NCBI RefSeq assembly: GCF_900113435.1
Contig: NZ_FOPG01000001.1
Coordinates: 1,521,240-1,585,239 of the forward strand
DNA from: Sulfitobacter dubius
GTDB taxonomy: Bacteria; Pseudomonadota; Alphaproteobacteria; Rhodobacterales; Rhodobacteraceae
Reading direction: 5' to 3'
DNA: 64,000 nt
Positions 37,127 through 46,426 of the stretch are shown here, piece by piece. The notes beneath the pieces are model-generated. The model was not told the origin of the DNA. It did not search any database and saw only the letters and a list, made by a program, of their open reading frames with translations. The first letter of the stretch is position 1. Each line of letters starts with the position of its first letter. Position numbers and translations under genes: made by a program.

Positions 37127-37846
37127 ATGACACCGACCGCCGCCAAAGACTCAGGCAACCCCACCGTCACAGCAACGCGCAACTACGAAGTTGCCGCACT
37201 GCGCGCCGATGGTTCGCTCTATATCGGTCAGGATAACGCGCCCGTCTTGCCCCTGTTCGAAGCCGCATTCGCAGCCTTTGCCCGGGGGACTTTGATTCAG
37301 ACCGTGCATGGCGACATCGCCATCGAAGACCTTCAGCCCGGCGATATGATCAACACCTCTTCGGGTGAACCTGCACAGTTGATTTGGATCGGGTCGAGTA
37401 ATTTCGTCCCTGCTGACACCGGGCGGCGGTTGCCTCTTATCCGCATAATGCCCGACAGTTTCGGAGAAGGGCGGCCCAGTTCATTTCTCACCGTCGGCCC
37501 CGCTGCACGGGTGCTGCACACACCGCACCACCTTCGGGCGGAGGCGGGCGGTACTCGGCTTCTTGCGCCGGTACGCGCGTTCGTGGATGGGGTGAACGTG
37601 ATCGAGGTCGCCCCCCCGACCCCGGTGCGCCTGTTCCATATCTGCCTGTCCCGCCATGCGGTGATCAAAGCGAGCGGTCTGGAGATGGAGACATTCCACC
37701 CCGGCGCGCAGGCGCTGCGAGACGCCTCGCACAGCCTGCGGGAACAGTTTCTATCAATGTTTCCGCAGATTGGTCATGGCACGGATTTCGGCCCGCTGGC
37801 CCATCCCCGTGCGCCCGACAGCCCAGACGAAAGCACCATCGATTAA
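37127..37846 (+). CDS. Hint-domain protein
   Basis: This 239-residue protein carries a Hint (Hedgehog/intein) domain. It starts at about residue 53 with FARGTLIQTVHGDIAIEDLQ PGD, includes TPHHLRA (the His of block B), and ends in a region with LFHICLSRHAVIKASGLEME. The usual nucleophile Cys/Ser at the splice position appears as the residue after the Ala-Arg-Gly (Thr), so true self-splicing is doubtful. Such stand-alone Hint proteins are common in roseobacters, often at the end of RTX-like or surface proteins; here no toxin or adhesin part is present. The start at 37127 follows AAGAGG. No signal peptide is evident. Confidence 0.85.
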   Translation: MTPTAAKDSGNPTVTATRNYEVAALRADGSLYIGQDNAPVLPLFEAAFAAFARGTLIQTVHGDIAIEDLQPGDMINTSSGEPAQLIWIGSSNFVPADTGRRLPLIRIMPDSFGEGRPSSFLTVGPAARVLHTPHHLRAEAGGTRLLAPVRAFVDGVNVIEVAPPTPVRLFHICLSRHAVIKASGLEMETFHPGAQALRDASHSLREQFLSMFPQIGHGTDFGPLAHPRAPDSPDESTID

Positions 37847-37876
37847 GGAGGCAGATGATTAAGAAGGCGGGATAAG

Positions 37877-38377
37877 TTAAGGCGCGGTCGACAGCCGCGC
37901 TTCGAGCACGTCGAAGGGTACACCGGGATCATCCTTGGCACCACGGATCACGAGGCTGGTCTTAACGCTTTCCACATTGGGCGTGGTCAGCAATTGCCCG
38001 GTAAGGAAGCTTTGAAAGCTCGACAGGTCAGGGGCGACACATTTCAGGATGAAATCAACTTCACCGTTAAGCATATGGCACTCGCGCACCAGCGGCCAAC
38101 TGCGACATTTCTCTTCAAACGCGCTCAGATCGACCTCAGCCTGACTGGCAAGGCCGACCATGGCGAAAACCTGCACTTCAAACCCCAGTTCGCGCGCGTC
38201 GACATCGGCGTGATAGCCTTTGATATAGCCCTGCTCTTCCAACGTGCGGACCCGACGCAAACAGGGCGGCGCAGAGATGCCAACACGTTTGGCCAGTTCG
38301 ACATTCGTCATCCGGCCATCCGATTGCAGTTCGGCCAAGATCATCCGGTCGATCGGATCTAGTCGTGTACCCGCCAT
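37877..38377 (-). CDS. Lrp/AsnC family transcriptional regulator
   Basis: This 166-residue regulator has an N-terminal winged helix (RMTNVELAKRVGISAPPCLR as recognition region) and a C-terminal RAM ligand-binding domain ending in VESVKTSLVIR. The start MAGTRLDPIDRMILAELQSD at 38377 follows GAGGATGAC; the longer frame to 38494 adds Cys-rich non-conserved sequence. It is divergent from trxB, a pairing found throughout Rhodobacteraceae, so the 214-bp gap probably holds its operator. The effector amino acid is not predictable. Confidence 0.93.
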   Translation of the reverse strand: MAGTRLDPIDRMILAELQSDGRMTNVELAKRVGISAPPCLRRVRTLEEQGYIKGYHADVDARELGFEVQVFAMVGLASQAEVDLSAFEEKCRSWPLVRECHMLNGEVDFILKCVAPDLSSFQSFLTGQLLTTPNVESVKTSLVIRGAKDDPGVPFDVLEARLSTAP

Positions 38378-38591
38378 GTCATCCTCAGTGAATTTTCGAT
38401 TCTTATAGCAGCCCACAGGCTGCACGCAATAAAGTTTCACACAAGCGCAATATTCTTTGCCGGGCACACCCGTCAGATCGGTCTCGCTGCTCATATAATC
38501 GTAATGTACGCAGACGACAGCAGGGGTTTAACGGCGCCCTCCCCATCGCTATATGAAGCGGGCAATATCAATGACAGCCCGGGGGCGCCAG

Positions 38592-39596
38592 ATGGCCGAT
38601 ACACGTAAAACCAAGGTACTGATCATCGGCTCCGGCCCTGCGGGCTATACCGCTGGCGTCTACGCGAGCCGGGCCATGTTGGAGCCGATCCTCGTGCAAG
38701 GGATTGAGCCCGGCGGCCAGCTGACCACCACGACCGAGGTCGAAAACTGGCCGGGCGACAGCGAAGTTCAAGGCCCCGATCTGATGATCCGCATGCAGGA
38801 GCACGCCAAAGCGATGGGCACTGAGATCATCGGCGACATCATCACCGATCTTGATCTTTCCAGCCGCCCCTTCCACGCGAAAGGCGACAGCGGCACGACC
38901 TATGTGGCCGACGCGGTGATCCTTGCCACTGGCGCGCGGGCCAAATGGCTCGGGCTGGAGAGCGAGGAAAAGTTCAAGGGGTTCGGCGTTTCGGCCTGTG
39001 CCACTTGCGATGGGTTCTTCTATCGCGGCCAAGAGATTGTGGTTATCGGCGGCGGCAATACCGCCGTGGAAGAGGCGCTGTTCCTGACCAACTTTGCTTC
39101 TAAAGTGACATTGATCCACCGTCGCGATGAACTGCGGGCCGAAAAGATTTTGATCGACCGCTTGATGAAGAACCCCAAGATCGAACCGCTGTGGTTCCAC
39201 CAGCTCGACGAAGTTTATGGCACCGACAGCCCGCTGGGTGTCGAAGGTGTGAAGGTGAAACACGTCAAAACGGGCGAGATCACAGATATTCCCGCCAAAG
39301 GCGTCTTTGTGGCGATCGGCCATGCGCCGTCTAACGAGTTGGTTAAAGACACGCTTGAGACCCACATGGGCGGATATGTCGTGACCAAACCGGACAGCAC
39401 AGAAACTTCGATCCCCGGCGTCTTTGCCGCGGGCGATCTGACTGACCATAAATATCGTCAGGCTGTGACCAGCGCGGGCATGGGCTGCATGGCCGCCCTC
39501 GAAGCCGAGCGTTTCCTTGCCGAAGTGGGCGATGACGAAGGCAAAGATACCTCTCTTCCGCTTGGCTATGGGGCTGAGGTGAAGGAAGAGGTTTAA
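38592..39596 (+). CDS. trxB: Thioredoxin-disulfide reductase
   Basis: TrxB transfers electrons from NADPH through FAD to thioredoxin. The 334-residue protein has the FAD motif VLIIGSGPAGYTAGVYASRA, the redox-active CxxC in SACATCDGFF (about residues 138-147), the NADPH motif VVIGGGNTAVEEAL, and GVFAAGDLTD near the end. Start is the ATG at 38592 (MADTRKTKVLIIG); an in-frame ATG at 38571 is less likely. It ends before a long hairpin at 39607. Confidence 0.98.
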   Translation: MADTRKTKVLIIGSGPAGYTAGVYASRAMLEPILVQGIEPGGQLTTTTEVENWPGDSEVQGPDLMIRMQEHAKAMGTEIIGDIITDLDLSSRPFHAKGDSGTTYVADAVILATGARAKWLGLESEEKFKGFGVSACATCDGFFYRGQEIVVIGGGNTAVEEALFLTNFASKVTLIHRRDELRAEKILIDRLMKNPKIEPLWFHQLDEVYGTDSPLGVEGVKVKHVKTGEITDIPAKGVFVAIGHAPSNELVKDTLETHMGGYVVTKPDSTETSIPGVFAAGDLTDHKYRQAVTSAGMGCMAALEAERFLAEVGDDEGKDTSLPLGYGAEVKEEV

Positions 39597-39606
39597 CGCT
39601 TAAACC

Positions 39607-39641
39607 CGTGCGGCGGATATCATTCTGGATTCCGCCGCACG
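39607..39641 (+). terminator. Stem-loop after trxB
   Basis: An 11-bp perfect stem (CGTGCGGCGGA with TCCGCCGCACG) encloses a 13-nt loop and begins 10 bp after the trxB stop. It has no T run, so it may work as a terminator with Rho or as a 3' stabiliser. Confidence 0.6.
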
Positions 39642-39791
39642 GTCCAAACCTGATGATGGCCGATCTCAATATTATGGGATTTTCGCCTTTAACGAACCAT
39701 CAACGCCCGGTTCTGTAGACAATTATTGCACTTTAAAGCTATGGCAGACCAACTAAAGCCGCCTGCCACCTGATGAAAAGTGATAGATATA

Positions 39792-41501
39792 ATGTCCAGT
39801 AATCTTGCTCCTATTCCAGAACTCTATGTCTCCTATGAGTCCGCACAAAAACTGAAGGTAGAAGCTGGCAATTTGGTCAGCCTTGACCTGACCCCGCGTC
39901 AAATTTGCGATCTTGAGCTGTTGATGAACGGCGGTTTCAACCCGCTCAAAGGCTTCCTGACCGAGGAAGATTACGATGGCGTCGTTGAAAACATGCGTCT
40001 GGCCGACGGCAGCCTCTGGCCCATGCCGATCAACCTCGACGTCAGCGAAGCCTTTGCCGAAAGCCTCGAACTGGGTCAGGATATCGCCCTGCGTGACCAA
40101 GAGGGCGTGATCCTTGCGACCATGACCGTCACGGACCGCTGGACCCCTAACAAAGCACGCGAGGCCGAAAAGGTTTTCGGCGCCGATGACGATGCGCATC
40201 CGGCGGTAAACTACCTGCACAACCAAGCGGGCAACGTCTATCTTGGCGGCCCGGTGACCGGCATCCAGCAGCCTGTGCATTACGATTTCCGCGGCCGCCG
40301 CGACACCCCCAACGAGTTGCGCGCCTATTTCCGCAAGTTGGGCTGGCGCCGCGTCGTGGCCTTCCAAACCCGCAACCCGTTGCACCGCGCGCATCAGGAA
40401 CTCACCTTCCGTGCCGCCCGTGAGGCACAGGCCAACCTGCTGATCCATCCCGTTGTCGGCATGACCAAACCCGGCGATGTCGATCACTTCACCCGTGTGC
40501 GCTGCTATGAAGCGGTGCTCGACAAATACCCTGCTGCCACCACCTCGATGAGCCTCTTGAACCTCGCCATGCGCATGGCCGGCCCGCGTGAGGCTGTTTG
40601 GCACGGGCTGATCCGCAAGAACCACGGCTGCACCCATTTCATCGTCGGCCGCGACCACGCTGGCCCCGGTAAGAACTCCAATGGCGAAGATTTCTATGGC
40701 CCCTATGACGCGCAGGACCTGTTCCGCGCGCATCAGGAGGAAATGGGCATCGAAATGGTCGATTTCAAACATATGGTCTGGGTGCAGGAACGCGCCCAAT
40801 ATGAGGCCATGGATGAGATTGAAGACAAAGATGACGTGACCATCCTGAACATCTCGGGTACCGAATTGCGCCGTCGTTTGCAGGAAGGTCTGGAAATCCC
40901 TGAGTGGTTCTCCTTCCCCGAAGTGGTCAAGGAACTGCGCCGCACCAAACCGCCGCGCAGCCAGCAGGGTTTCACGGTCTTTTTCACCGGCTTCTCCGGC
41001 TCTGGCAAATCCACAATTGCTAACGCATTGATGGTCAAGCTGATGGAGATGGGCGGCCGCCCTGTGACACTGCTGGATGGCGACATCGTCCGCAAAAACC
41101 TCAGCTCTGAATTGGGCTTCTCGAAAGAGCACCGCGATTTGAACATCCGCCGCATCGGCTATGTGGCATCTGAGATCACCAGGAATGGCGGCATCGCCAT
41201 TTGCGCGCCGATCGCGCCCTATGCCGCCACCCGCCGCGCCGTGCGGGAAGATGTGGAAAGCTTTGGTGCCTTTGTCGAAGTGCATGTCGCGACCTCTATC
41301 GAGGAATGTGAACGCCGTGACCGCAAGGGGCTCTACAAACTGGCGCGTGAAGGCAAGATCAAAGAGTTCACCGGCATCTCCGATCCCTACGATGTACCGC
41401 AGAATGCCGAACTGGTGCTGGAGACCGAAAACGTCGACGTCGACAACTGCGCGCATCAGGTACTGCTCAAGCTTGAGAACATGGGGCTGATCACGGGATA
41501 A
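39792..41501 (+). CDS. Bifunctional sulfate adenylyltransferase / adenylylsulfate kinase
   Basis: This 569-residue fusion makes APS from ATP and sulfate, then PAPS. Residues about 1-385 are the homomeric ATP sulfurylase, with RNPLHRAHQEL and GRDHAGPG active-site motifs. Residues about 390-569 are APS kinase, with P-loop FTGFSGSGKSTIANAL and DGDIVRKNLSSELGFS. The product would feed sulfate assimilation or sulfonation. It differs from the CysDN type of enterics. The ATG at 39792 is preferred to a GTG at 39780. No cys genes adjoin it. Confidence 0.96.
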   Translation: MSSNLAPIPELYVSYESAQKLKVEAGNLVSLDLTPRQICDLELLMNGGFNPLKGFLTEEDYDGVVENMRLADGSLWPMPINLDVSEAFAESLELGQDIALRDQEGVILATMTVTDRWTPNKAREAEKVFGADDDAHPAVNYLHNQAGNVYLGGPVTGIQQPVHYDFRGRRDTPNELRAYFRKLGWRRVVAFQTRNPLHRAHQELTFRAAREAQANLLIHPVVGMTKPGDVDHFTRVRCYEAVLDKYPAATTSMSLLNLAMRMAGPREAVWHGLIRKNHGCTHFIVGRDHAGPGKNSNGEDFYGPYDAQDLFRAHQEEMGIEMVDFKHMVWVQERAQYEAMDEIEDKDDVTILNISGTELRRRLQEGLEIPEWFSFPEVVKELRRTKPPRSQQGFTVFFTGFSGSGKSTIANALMVKLMEMGGRPVTLLDGDIVRKNLSSELGFSKEHRDLNIRRIGYVASEITRNGGIAICAPIAPYAATRRAVREDVESFGAFVEVHVATSIEECERRDRKGLYKLAREGKIKEFTGISDPYDVPQNAELVLETENVDVDNCAHQVLLKLENMGLITG

Positions 41502-41524
41502 ACCGCCCTGTCCTTTGAAACGAC

Positions 41525-41550
41525 AACGCAGCCCTATGGGGCTGCGTTTT
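41525..41550 (+). terminator. Terminator after the ATP sulfurylase-APS kinase gene
   Basis: A strong hairpin (AACGCAGCCC, TATG loop region, GGGCTGCGTTTT) ends in a T run 24 bp after the stop. Confidence 0.92.
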
Positions 41551-41701
41551 GCATTTCGGGGTCAGGTCATTTCAAAAATGAAAACTTGGCTTTTAAACAA
41601 ATTACCCGTCCGGTGATAGGCCGCCATGACGCCGCCAACCGATACGATAAAAGCATTCACTTGAGTCGAAATTAAATTTCATAAGCCCGCTCCCAGTAAT
41701 A

Positions 41702-41725
41702 AAGGCCGCAGCGAACTGCGACCTT
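41702..41725 (-). terminator. Terminator of the hsp20-DUF1150 operon
   Basis: On the minus strand the stem AAGG-T-CGCAG / CTGCG-G-CCTT with a TTCG loop is followed by TTTATTA. It lies 36 bp beyond the DUF1150 stop. The gap 41551-41701 between the two terminators shows nothing else. Confidence 0.75.
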
Positions 41726-41760
41726 GCTTTGGGCTCTGACGATGGCCATGCCTTATGGCG

Positions 41761-41979
41761 TCAATGCACCATGACTGGCCGATAGTCATGTTCACGTGCC
41801 AAAGAGAACGCAAGCTTTTGATCGCCAACCAGCGCTAGCTGCTGCCCTTCGGCGTCATGGACCGCGTAAAGGAGCTCCAGCCCCTCTGCCTGATCGCGCA
41901 CTTCGCGCGGCAGATCAGCGACAGCGATCGTTTTGACATAGACCATACGGTCATTCCCGTGGGTGATTGCGTTTTGCAT
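41761..41979 (-). CDS. DUF1150 family protein
   Basis: This 72-residue protein is of the DUF1150 family, found next to small heat-shock genes in alphaproteobacteria. It reads MQNAITHGNDRMVYVKTIAV then a compact acidic/hydrophobic domain with LYAVHDAEGQQLALV and LAREHDYRPVMVH at the end. It is 4 bp downstream of hsp20 and surely co-transcribed. Its function is unknown; the linkage suggests a part in proteostasis. Confidence 0.92.
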   Translation of the reverse strand: MQNAITHGNDRMVYVKTIAVADLPREVRDQAEGLELLYAVHDAEGQQLALVGDQKLAFSLAREHDYRPVMVH

Positions 41980-41983
41980 GATA

Positions 41984-42397
41984 TTACCCCTTCTTGATCT
42001 TGATGGTTTGAACCACTGTTTCAGGCTTGGCGCGGGTCAGGTCGACATGCAGCAGACCATTCTCCATAACGGCTTCGCCCACATCGACCCCATCGGCCAG
42101 TACGAACGAGCGCTGAAACTGTCGCGCAGCGATCCCACGGTGCAAGAACACCCGGTCTTCGCCATCGTCAGACTGACGCCCACGGATCACGAGCTGTCTA
42201 TCCTCAACTGTTATCGACAGATCCTGTTCCGAAAAACCAGCCACGGCAAGTGTGATCCGATAGCTGTAGTCAGATGTTTGTTCGATATTGAACGGCGGAT
42301 AACCTTCGTTTCCGGCCTTGGCGCTGCGTTCCAGCACCCGTTCCAATTGTTCAAACCCAAGCATATGCGGGTAAGAGGCAAGCGTTAATTTCGTCAT
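41984..42397 (-). CDS. Small heat-shock protein, Hsp20 family
   Basis: This 137-residue IbpA-type holdase binds unfolding proteins under heat stress. The alpha-crystallin domain covers about residues 30-125 (YPPFNIEQTSDYSYRITLAV, GRQSDDGEDRVFLHRGIAARQFQRSF as the typical core). Start MTKLTLASYPHMLGF at 42397 follows AAGGACG. A heat-shock sigma factor promoter lies about 70 bp upstream. Confidence 0.96.
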   Translation of the reverse strand: MTKLTLASYPHMLGFEQLERVLERSAKAGNEGYPPFNIEQTSDYSYRITLAVAGFSEQDLSITVEDRQLVIRGRQSDDGEDRVFLHRGIAARQFQRSFVLADGVDVGEAVMENGLLHVDLTRAKPETVVQTIKIKKG

Positions 42398-42466
42398 GCG
42401 ACACGTCCTTATCAGGTCAAGCGACAGTGTTTCACAGGCCCCGCAACCGGCAACCCGTTGCATTGA

Positions 42467-42497
42467 ATATGGGGGGGCTTAAGCAGGGGCGCAAGGG
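42467..42497 (-). promoter_or_regulatory. RpoH (sigma-32) type promoter of hsp20
   Basis: On the minus strand CCCTTG (with CTTG at 42495-42492) and CCCCATAT (from about 42474 to 42467) match the RpoH consensus CTTG...CCCCATNT with suitable spacing. The position, about 70 bp before the hsp20 ATG, fits. Confidence 0.7.
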
Positions 42498-42560
42498 CTA
42501 TGCCAAATGATCTCAAGCGCTTATATTCAAGGTTCAGATGCCCAACGGAATCACCTACCC

Positions 42561-42785
42561 ATGAATGCCCCTACCGATCTGTCGATGAAAACGGATGAAG
42601 TGCTGCGTGTTGAGCTTGAGGTCTTCCGACGGGAACATCGCGATCTGGATGACGCCATCCACGCTCTTGTTGAGAAAGGAACTGGCGATCAATTGACCCT
42701 GCAGCGGCTGAAAAAGCGCAAGCTGCGGCTCAAGGATCTTATCGCCCAGATCGAAGACCGCCTGACCCCCGACATTATCGCCTAA
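42561..42785 (+). CDS. DUF465 (YdcH-like) small protein
   Basis: This 74-residue protein matches the DUF465 family (PF04325): charged, helical, coiled-coil-like with HRDLDDAIHALVEKGTGDQL and LKKRKLRLKDLIAQIEDRL. Function is unknown. The start MNAPTDLSMKTDEVLR at 42561 is preferred to the earlier ATG at 42507. It is followed by purE after a structured gap. Confidence 0.9.
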   Translation: MNAPTDLSMKTDEVLRVELEVFRREHRDLDDAIHALVEKGTGDQLTLQRLKKRKLRLKDLIAQIEDRLTPDIIA

Positions 42786-42799
42786 CCCATTATCCCTAT

Positions 42800-42831
42800 G
42801 GCCCACGGCAATCGCCGTTGCCACATGGGCC
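42800..42831 (+). other. Two-part hairpin between the DUF465 gene and purE
   Basis: A near-continuous stem (GGCCCA with TGGGCC, then GGCAA with TTGCC, 6-nt loop) lies 15 bp after the DUF465 stop and 50 bp before purE. There is no T run, so it is either a weak terminator or a structure in the purE leader. No purine-riboswitch features are seen. Confidence 0.5.
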
Positions 42832-42880
42832 GGGATGGGTATAGTGCGCGCTCTGATCCACCAAGAGAAGGCCCTCAGCA

Positions 42881-43366
42881 ATGACCACTCCCCCGGTTGG
42901 CATCATCATGGGGTCCCAGTCCGACTGGGCCACCATGCGCGAAGCAGCGACCCTGCTGGACGAGCTTCATATCCCATTTGAGGCGCGCATCGTGTCCGCC
43001 CATCGCACGCCGGACCGGCTGTGGGACTATGGCAAAACGGCCGTGGACCGGGGTTTGCAAGTCATCATCGCGGGCGCAGGCGGGGCAGCGCATTTGCCGG
43101 GCATGATGGCCTCCAAAACCCGCGTGCCGGTGATCGGCGTGCCGGTGCAGACCAAAGCGCTCTCGGGTGTGGATTCGCTCTATTCCATCCTGCAGATGCC
43201 GCGCGGCTTTCCGGTCGCGACCATGGCCATCGGTGCCGCAGGCGCGGCCAATGCGGCCCTGATGGCGGCGGGCATCCTTGCCTTGCAAGATGCGGAACTG
43301 GCCAAGCGGTTGGACGATTGGCGCGACGCGCTGAGCGCCTCGATCCCCGAGGTGCCGCATGACTGA
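42881..43366 (+). CDS. purE: 5-(Carboxyamino)imidazole ribonucleotide mutase
   Basis: PurE (class I) converts N5-CAIR to CAIR in purine synthesis. The 161-residue protein has the signature [16 protein letters not shown] and SAHRTPDRL near the N-terminus, and the [10 protein letters not shown] loop. It overlaps purK by 8 bp, the usual coupled arrangement, since PurK makes its substrate. Confidence 0.98.
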   Translation: MTTPPVGIIMGSQSDWATMREAATLLDELHIPFEARIVSAHRTPDRLWDYGKTAVDRGLQVIIAGAGGAAHLPGMMASKTRVPVIGVPVQTKALSGVDSLYSILQMPRGFPVATMAIGAAGAANAALMAAGILALQDAELAKRLDDWRDALSASIPEVPHD

Positions 43367-44429
43367 GCCACTGCAAACCGGCGCCACCATCGGCATTCTG
43401 GGCGGCGGCCAATTGGGCCGGATGCTCTCGGTCGCCGCCGCGCGGCTAGGCTTTCGGACCCATATCTTTGAGCCGGGTGCCAACCCGCCCGCTGCCGATG
43501 TGGCCCATGCGGTGACCACCGCAGGTTATGACGACCACAAAGCGCTGGAGGCTTTCGCCCGCGCCTGTGACATCGTGACCTTCGAGTTTGAGAACATCCC
43601 CACCGAGGCGCTGGACGTGGTTGAGGCAATCACCCCGATCCGCCCGGGCCGCGAGGCGCTCCGGATTTCGCAGGATCGATTGACCGAGAAAACCTTCCTC
43701 GGCGACCTCGGCCTGAAGGTGGCCCCCTTTGCCGATGTCACTGACGCTGCAACACTGAAAGCCGCCGTGGCGCAGATCGGCACGCCCGCGATCCTCAAGA
43801 CCCGGCGTTTCGGCTATGACGGCAAAGGCCAAGCACGGCTGAAAGACGATGCCGATCTTGACGCCGCATGGGCCGAAATGAACGGCGCGCCGTCCGTGCT
43901 CGAAGGGTTCGTAAACTTCAGCGCCGAAATCTCCGTCATCGCCGCGCGCAGTGCAACGGGCGAAGTGGCTTGTTTCGACCCCGGTGAGAACGTTCACCGG
44001 GATGGCATCCTGCACACGACCACCGTCCCCGCAAAGATCAGCAATGCACAGCGTACCGATGCGGTTCTGCTTGCCGGTCGGGTCTTGAACGCGCTTGATT
44101 ATGTCGGCGTCATGGGGGTCGAATTATTCGTCACCCCGCAGGGCCTGATCGTGAACGAGATCGCGCCTCGGGTGCATAACTCAGGCCATTGGACCCAAAA
44201 CGGCTGCGCCATCGATCAGTTCGAGCAACACGTCCGCGCCGTGGCTGGGTGGCCTTTGGGTGACGGGGCGCGCCATTCGGATGTGGTGATGACCAACCTG
44301 ATTGGCGACGATATGGATCAAGTGCCGGAGCTTGCCCGCGCGCGCGATACGGCGATCCACCTCTACGGAAAGGCCGAGGTTAAATCGGGCCGTAAAATGG
44401 GCCACGTCAACCGCATCACCCGCGACTGA
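43359..44429 (+). CDS. purK: 5-(Carboxyamino)imidazole ribonucleotide synthase
   Basis: PurK carboxylates AIR to N5-CAIR using ATP and bicarbonate. The 356-residue ATP-grasp enzyme starts with [20 protein letters not shown] and shows the ATP-grasp strands [14 protein letters not shown] and the metal/catalytic end [15 protein letters not shown]. It begins 8 bp before the purE stop. The convergent phosphonate gene ends 4 bp beyond. Confidence 0.98.
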   Translation: MTEPLQTGATIGILGGGQLGRMLSVAAARLGFRTHIFEPGANPPAADVAHAVTTAGYDDHKALEAFARACDIVTFEFENIPTEALDVVEAITPIRPGREALRISQDRLTEKTFLGDLGLKVAPFADVTDAATLKAAVAQIGTPAILKTRRFGYDGKGQARLKDDADLDAAWAEMNGAPSVLEGFVNFSAEISVIAARSATGEVACFDPGENVHRDGILHTTTVPAKISNAQRTDAVLLAGRVLNALDYVGVMGVELFVTPQGLIVNEIAPRVHNSGHWTQNGCAIDQFEQHVRAVAGWPLGDGARHSDVVMTNLIGDDMDQVPELARARDTAIHLYGKAEVKSGRKMGHVNRITRD

Positions 44430-44433
44430 TCGA

Positions 44434-45582
44434 TCAGGCGGCGAAACGCTCTGCGATCGCCCCTGACATATAGCTGACCCGCCCTGCCGCGAATGTCGCG
44501 GCGACGCGACCTGTGGCTTTGTCGAGGATCACAATATCGGCACGTTTGCCCGGCATTAGCGTGCCGCGATCTGTCAGCCCCAGCACCTGCGCGGGGCCAG
44601 AGGATACAAGTGCCCAAGCGCCTGCTAAATCCAAAAGCCCACTCTGCGCCAGCATAAGCGCCGCACGCCGCGGGGATGGGTAATGATAGTCTGAGGCCAG
44701 CGCATGGCACAGCCCCATACTGATCAAATCAAGCGCCGAAAGATTGCCGTTATGCGAGCCGCCGCGCACCACGTTCGGCGCGCCCATGATCACTGCATCC
44801 CCTGCCGCATGCGCCGCCTCTGCGGCTTCTTGCGTTTCGGGGAATTCGGCCAAGCTGACACCACGCGCACGCCATTCTGCCCGCTGCTCAGGCGTTTGAT
44901 CGTCATGGCTACCCATGCGAATCCCACGCTGCGACAGTTCTGCGCAAAGCGCATCAAGCGCCGCCGGGACTTCTTCGCGCCGCGCGTGCATGTCCTGCAT
45001 CTGTGCCAAATGCGTCTCGGGGCTGCGCCCCGCCTTCAGAGCCTGCCCAACCAGCCGCTTGGGCAGTTTGCCCTGCGCCAGCCGATCATGAGGAAGGTGA
45101 TCGTTGAAAACGATATAGCCTACGCCCCATTCGGCCATCCGTTGTGGCAGATCCTGATAAAGATCGAGCATATGGGTCTCGAACCGCAGTTGCGGACGAA
45201 CATCAGTGACCAGTTCGGGGGCCGTATCACGAATACCGTTGAAGACCTGATTGGCAAATTCAGACCCGCGCAGCCCGCCTTCCCAGCTTACGAACTGCGC
45301 CAACACAGCCGTGGTGATTCCGTTGGCCGCCAGTTCTGCCTCTGCTGATACCAGCCCTTCGGAGAGTTGTTTCATCGCCCCCCGCCGCGGTGCCAAATGC
45401 CGTTCAAACGCATCGCCATGCAGATCAACGATCCCCGGCAGCACTTGGAAACCGGTCAGGTCAACCTGCCGTCCCGCCGAGCGTTCGGTGATATGCCCTT
45501 CGGCGAATGAAAGCGGCGTTCGGCTCAACCCCTCGGGGTGCAGAACCTCGGCCCCGATCAGATCAAGGTTTGGCATTGTCAT
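44434..45582 (-). CDS. phnM: PhnM-type alpha-D-ribose 1-methylphosphonate 5-triphosphate diphosphatase
   Basis: This 382-residue amidohydrolase-superfamily enzyme matches PhnM, which in C-P lyase phosphonate use removes pyrophosphate from the ribose 5-triphosphate intermediate. The metal site motif is [15 protein letters not shown] (HxD variant with Asp) and further ligands lie in GSHDDQT and [10 protein letters not shown] take the ATG at 45582 ([10 protein letters not shown]), with an alternative at 45576. It overlaps the upstream esterase gene by 20 bp. No other phn gene is in view, so it is either separated from its cluster or works on another pathway. Confidence 0.9.
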   Translation of the reverse strand: MTMPNLDLIGAEVLHPEGLSRTPLSFAEGHITERSAGRQVDLTGFQVLPGIVDLHGDAFERHLAPRRGAMKQLSEGLVSAEAELAANGITTAVLAQFVSWEGGLRGSEFANQVFNGIRDTAPELVTDVRPQLRFETHMLDLYQDLPQRMAEWGVGYIVFNDHLPHDRLAQGKLPKRLVGQALKAGRSPETHLAQMQDMHARREEVPAALDALCAELSQRGIRMGSHDDQTPEQRAEWRARGVSLAEFPETQEAAEAAHAAGDAVIMGAPNVVRGGSHNGNLSALDLISMGLCHALASDYHYPSPRRAALMLAQSGLLDLAGAWALVSSGPAQVLGLTDRGTLMPGKRADIVILDKATGRVAATFAAGRVSYMSGAIAERFAA

Positions 45583-46363
45583 CCCCCAACCCCGGCAAGC
45601 ATCCCCCATCAGGGCAGCCGATAGCTTCAAGAACCCCATCCATAAACGTCATAGAACGGTCGAAACTGCCCGTCCTTAAAAACGCCATGGTCTGCGCAAT
45701 CACGCGCGGGTTGTTCATCATGAATGTATGGGTCACCGGCAGTACGATATGCTCTTTCATCCCTGCCACACGGGTCGAAGCGACAGAGACCTTACCATCA
45801 TCCGGCCCCGGCAAGAGGCTTGAGAAATAGGGATTCAACGACTGTGATCCGGCGATCACTCCCAATTCGAACGGTACGGGCGGCAATTGGTTCGGCAAGG
45901 CTTCATCCCCCGTACCAATCTCGGCCCCGGCTGGGCCGTTAAGCCATTCAAATGCGGGATTTTCCACCAGCTCATCAACCACTTCACTGCCGTGGTTCGG
46001 CGGGCCTAGCATCACCACGCGCCGCACCCGATCGGCGCCCGCCTCTGCCACCCATTCGCGAAGCAAAATGCCCCCCATGGAATGCGTCACAAAGTCGATC
46101 CGCCCCGCGCCACAGGCGGCCACCGCACGCGGCAGGGTTTGCTTGGTCAGCTCGGCGATATTGGCCTCGGTCGAAGGATAGCCGGGGCGTACCACACGGT
46201 AGCCCTCGGCGGCCAAAGCAGCCTCCATCACGGCGAAAGACGCCTCGGTCCGGGCCAGTCCGTGCAACAGCACCACACAACGACCGGCGATGGGTTCGGC
46301 GGCGACAGGTATCGGCAGCGCCGACCAAAAGGCGGCAATTATTAAGGAGAGACGTTTCATCAT
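45563..46363 (-). CDS. Secreted alpha/beta hydrolase (lipase/esterase-like)
   Basis: This 266-residue protein has an N-terminal signal peptide ([20 protein letters not shown], cleavage near VAA-EP). The hydrolase domain has the oxyanion strand [11 protein letters not shown], the nucleophile elbow VTHSMGGIL (Ser about residue 95), and a catalytic His probably in VTHTFMM. It resembles triacylglycerol-lipase-type LipA/EstA proteins from the group annotated 'acetyltransferase and hydrolase with alpha/beta hydrolase fold'. The C-terminus has two Cys ([11 protein letters not shown]) that overlap the phnM start. Confidence 0.88.
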   Translation of the reverse strand: MMKRLSLIIAAFWSALPIPVAAEPIAGRCVVLLHGLARTEASFAVMEAALAAEGYRVVRPGYPSTEANIAELTKQTLPRAVAACGAGRIDFVTHSMGGILLREWVAEAGADRVRRVVMLGPPNHGSEVVDELVENPAFEWLNGPAGAEIGTGDEALPNQLPPVPFELGVIAGSQSLNPYFSSLLPGPDDGKVSVASTRVAGMKEHIVLPVTHTFMMNNPRVIAQTMAFLRTGSFDRSMTFMDGVLEAIGCPDGGCLPGLGDDNAKP

Positions 46364-46426
46364 GCCCTTCAGATAGACTGATTGCCGGGACTGTGAAATG
46401 GTCTTGGCGCGTTACCTGACGAAAGT

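Noticed and set aside
39753..41456. 567-codon open frame opposite the ATP sulfurylase-APS kinase gene
   Set aside because: Same shadow effect; no domain, no ribosome binding site, and the plus-strand gene has clear active-site motifs.
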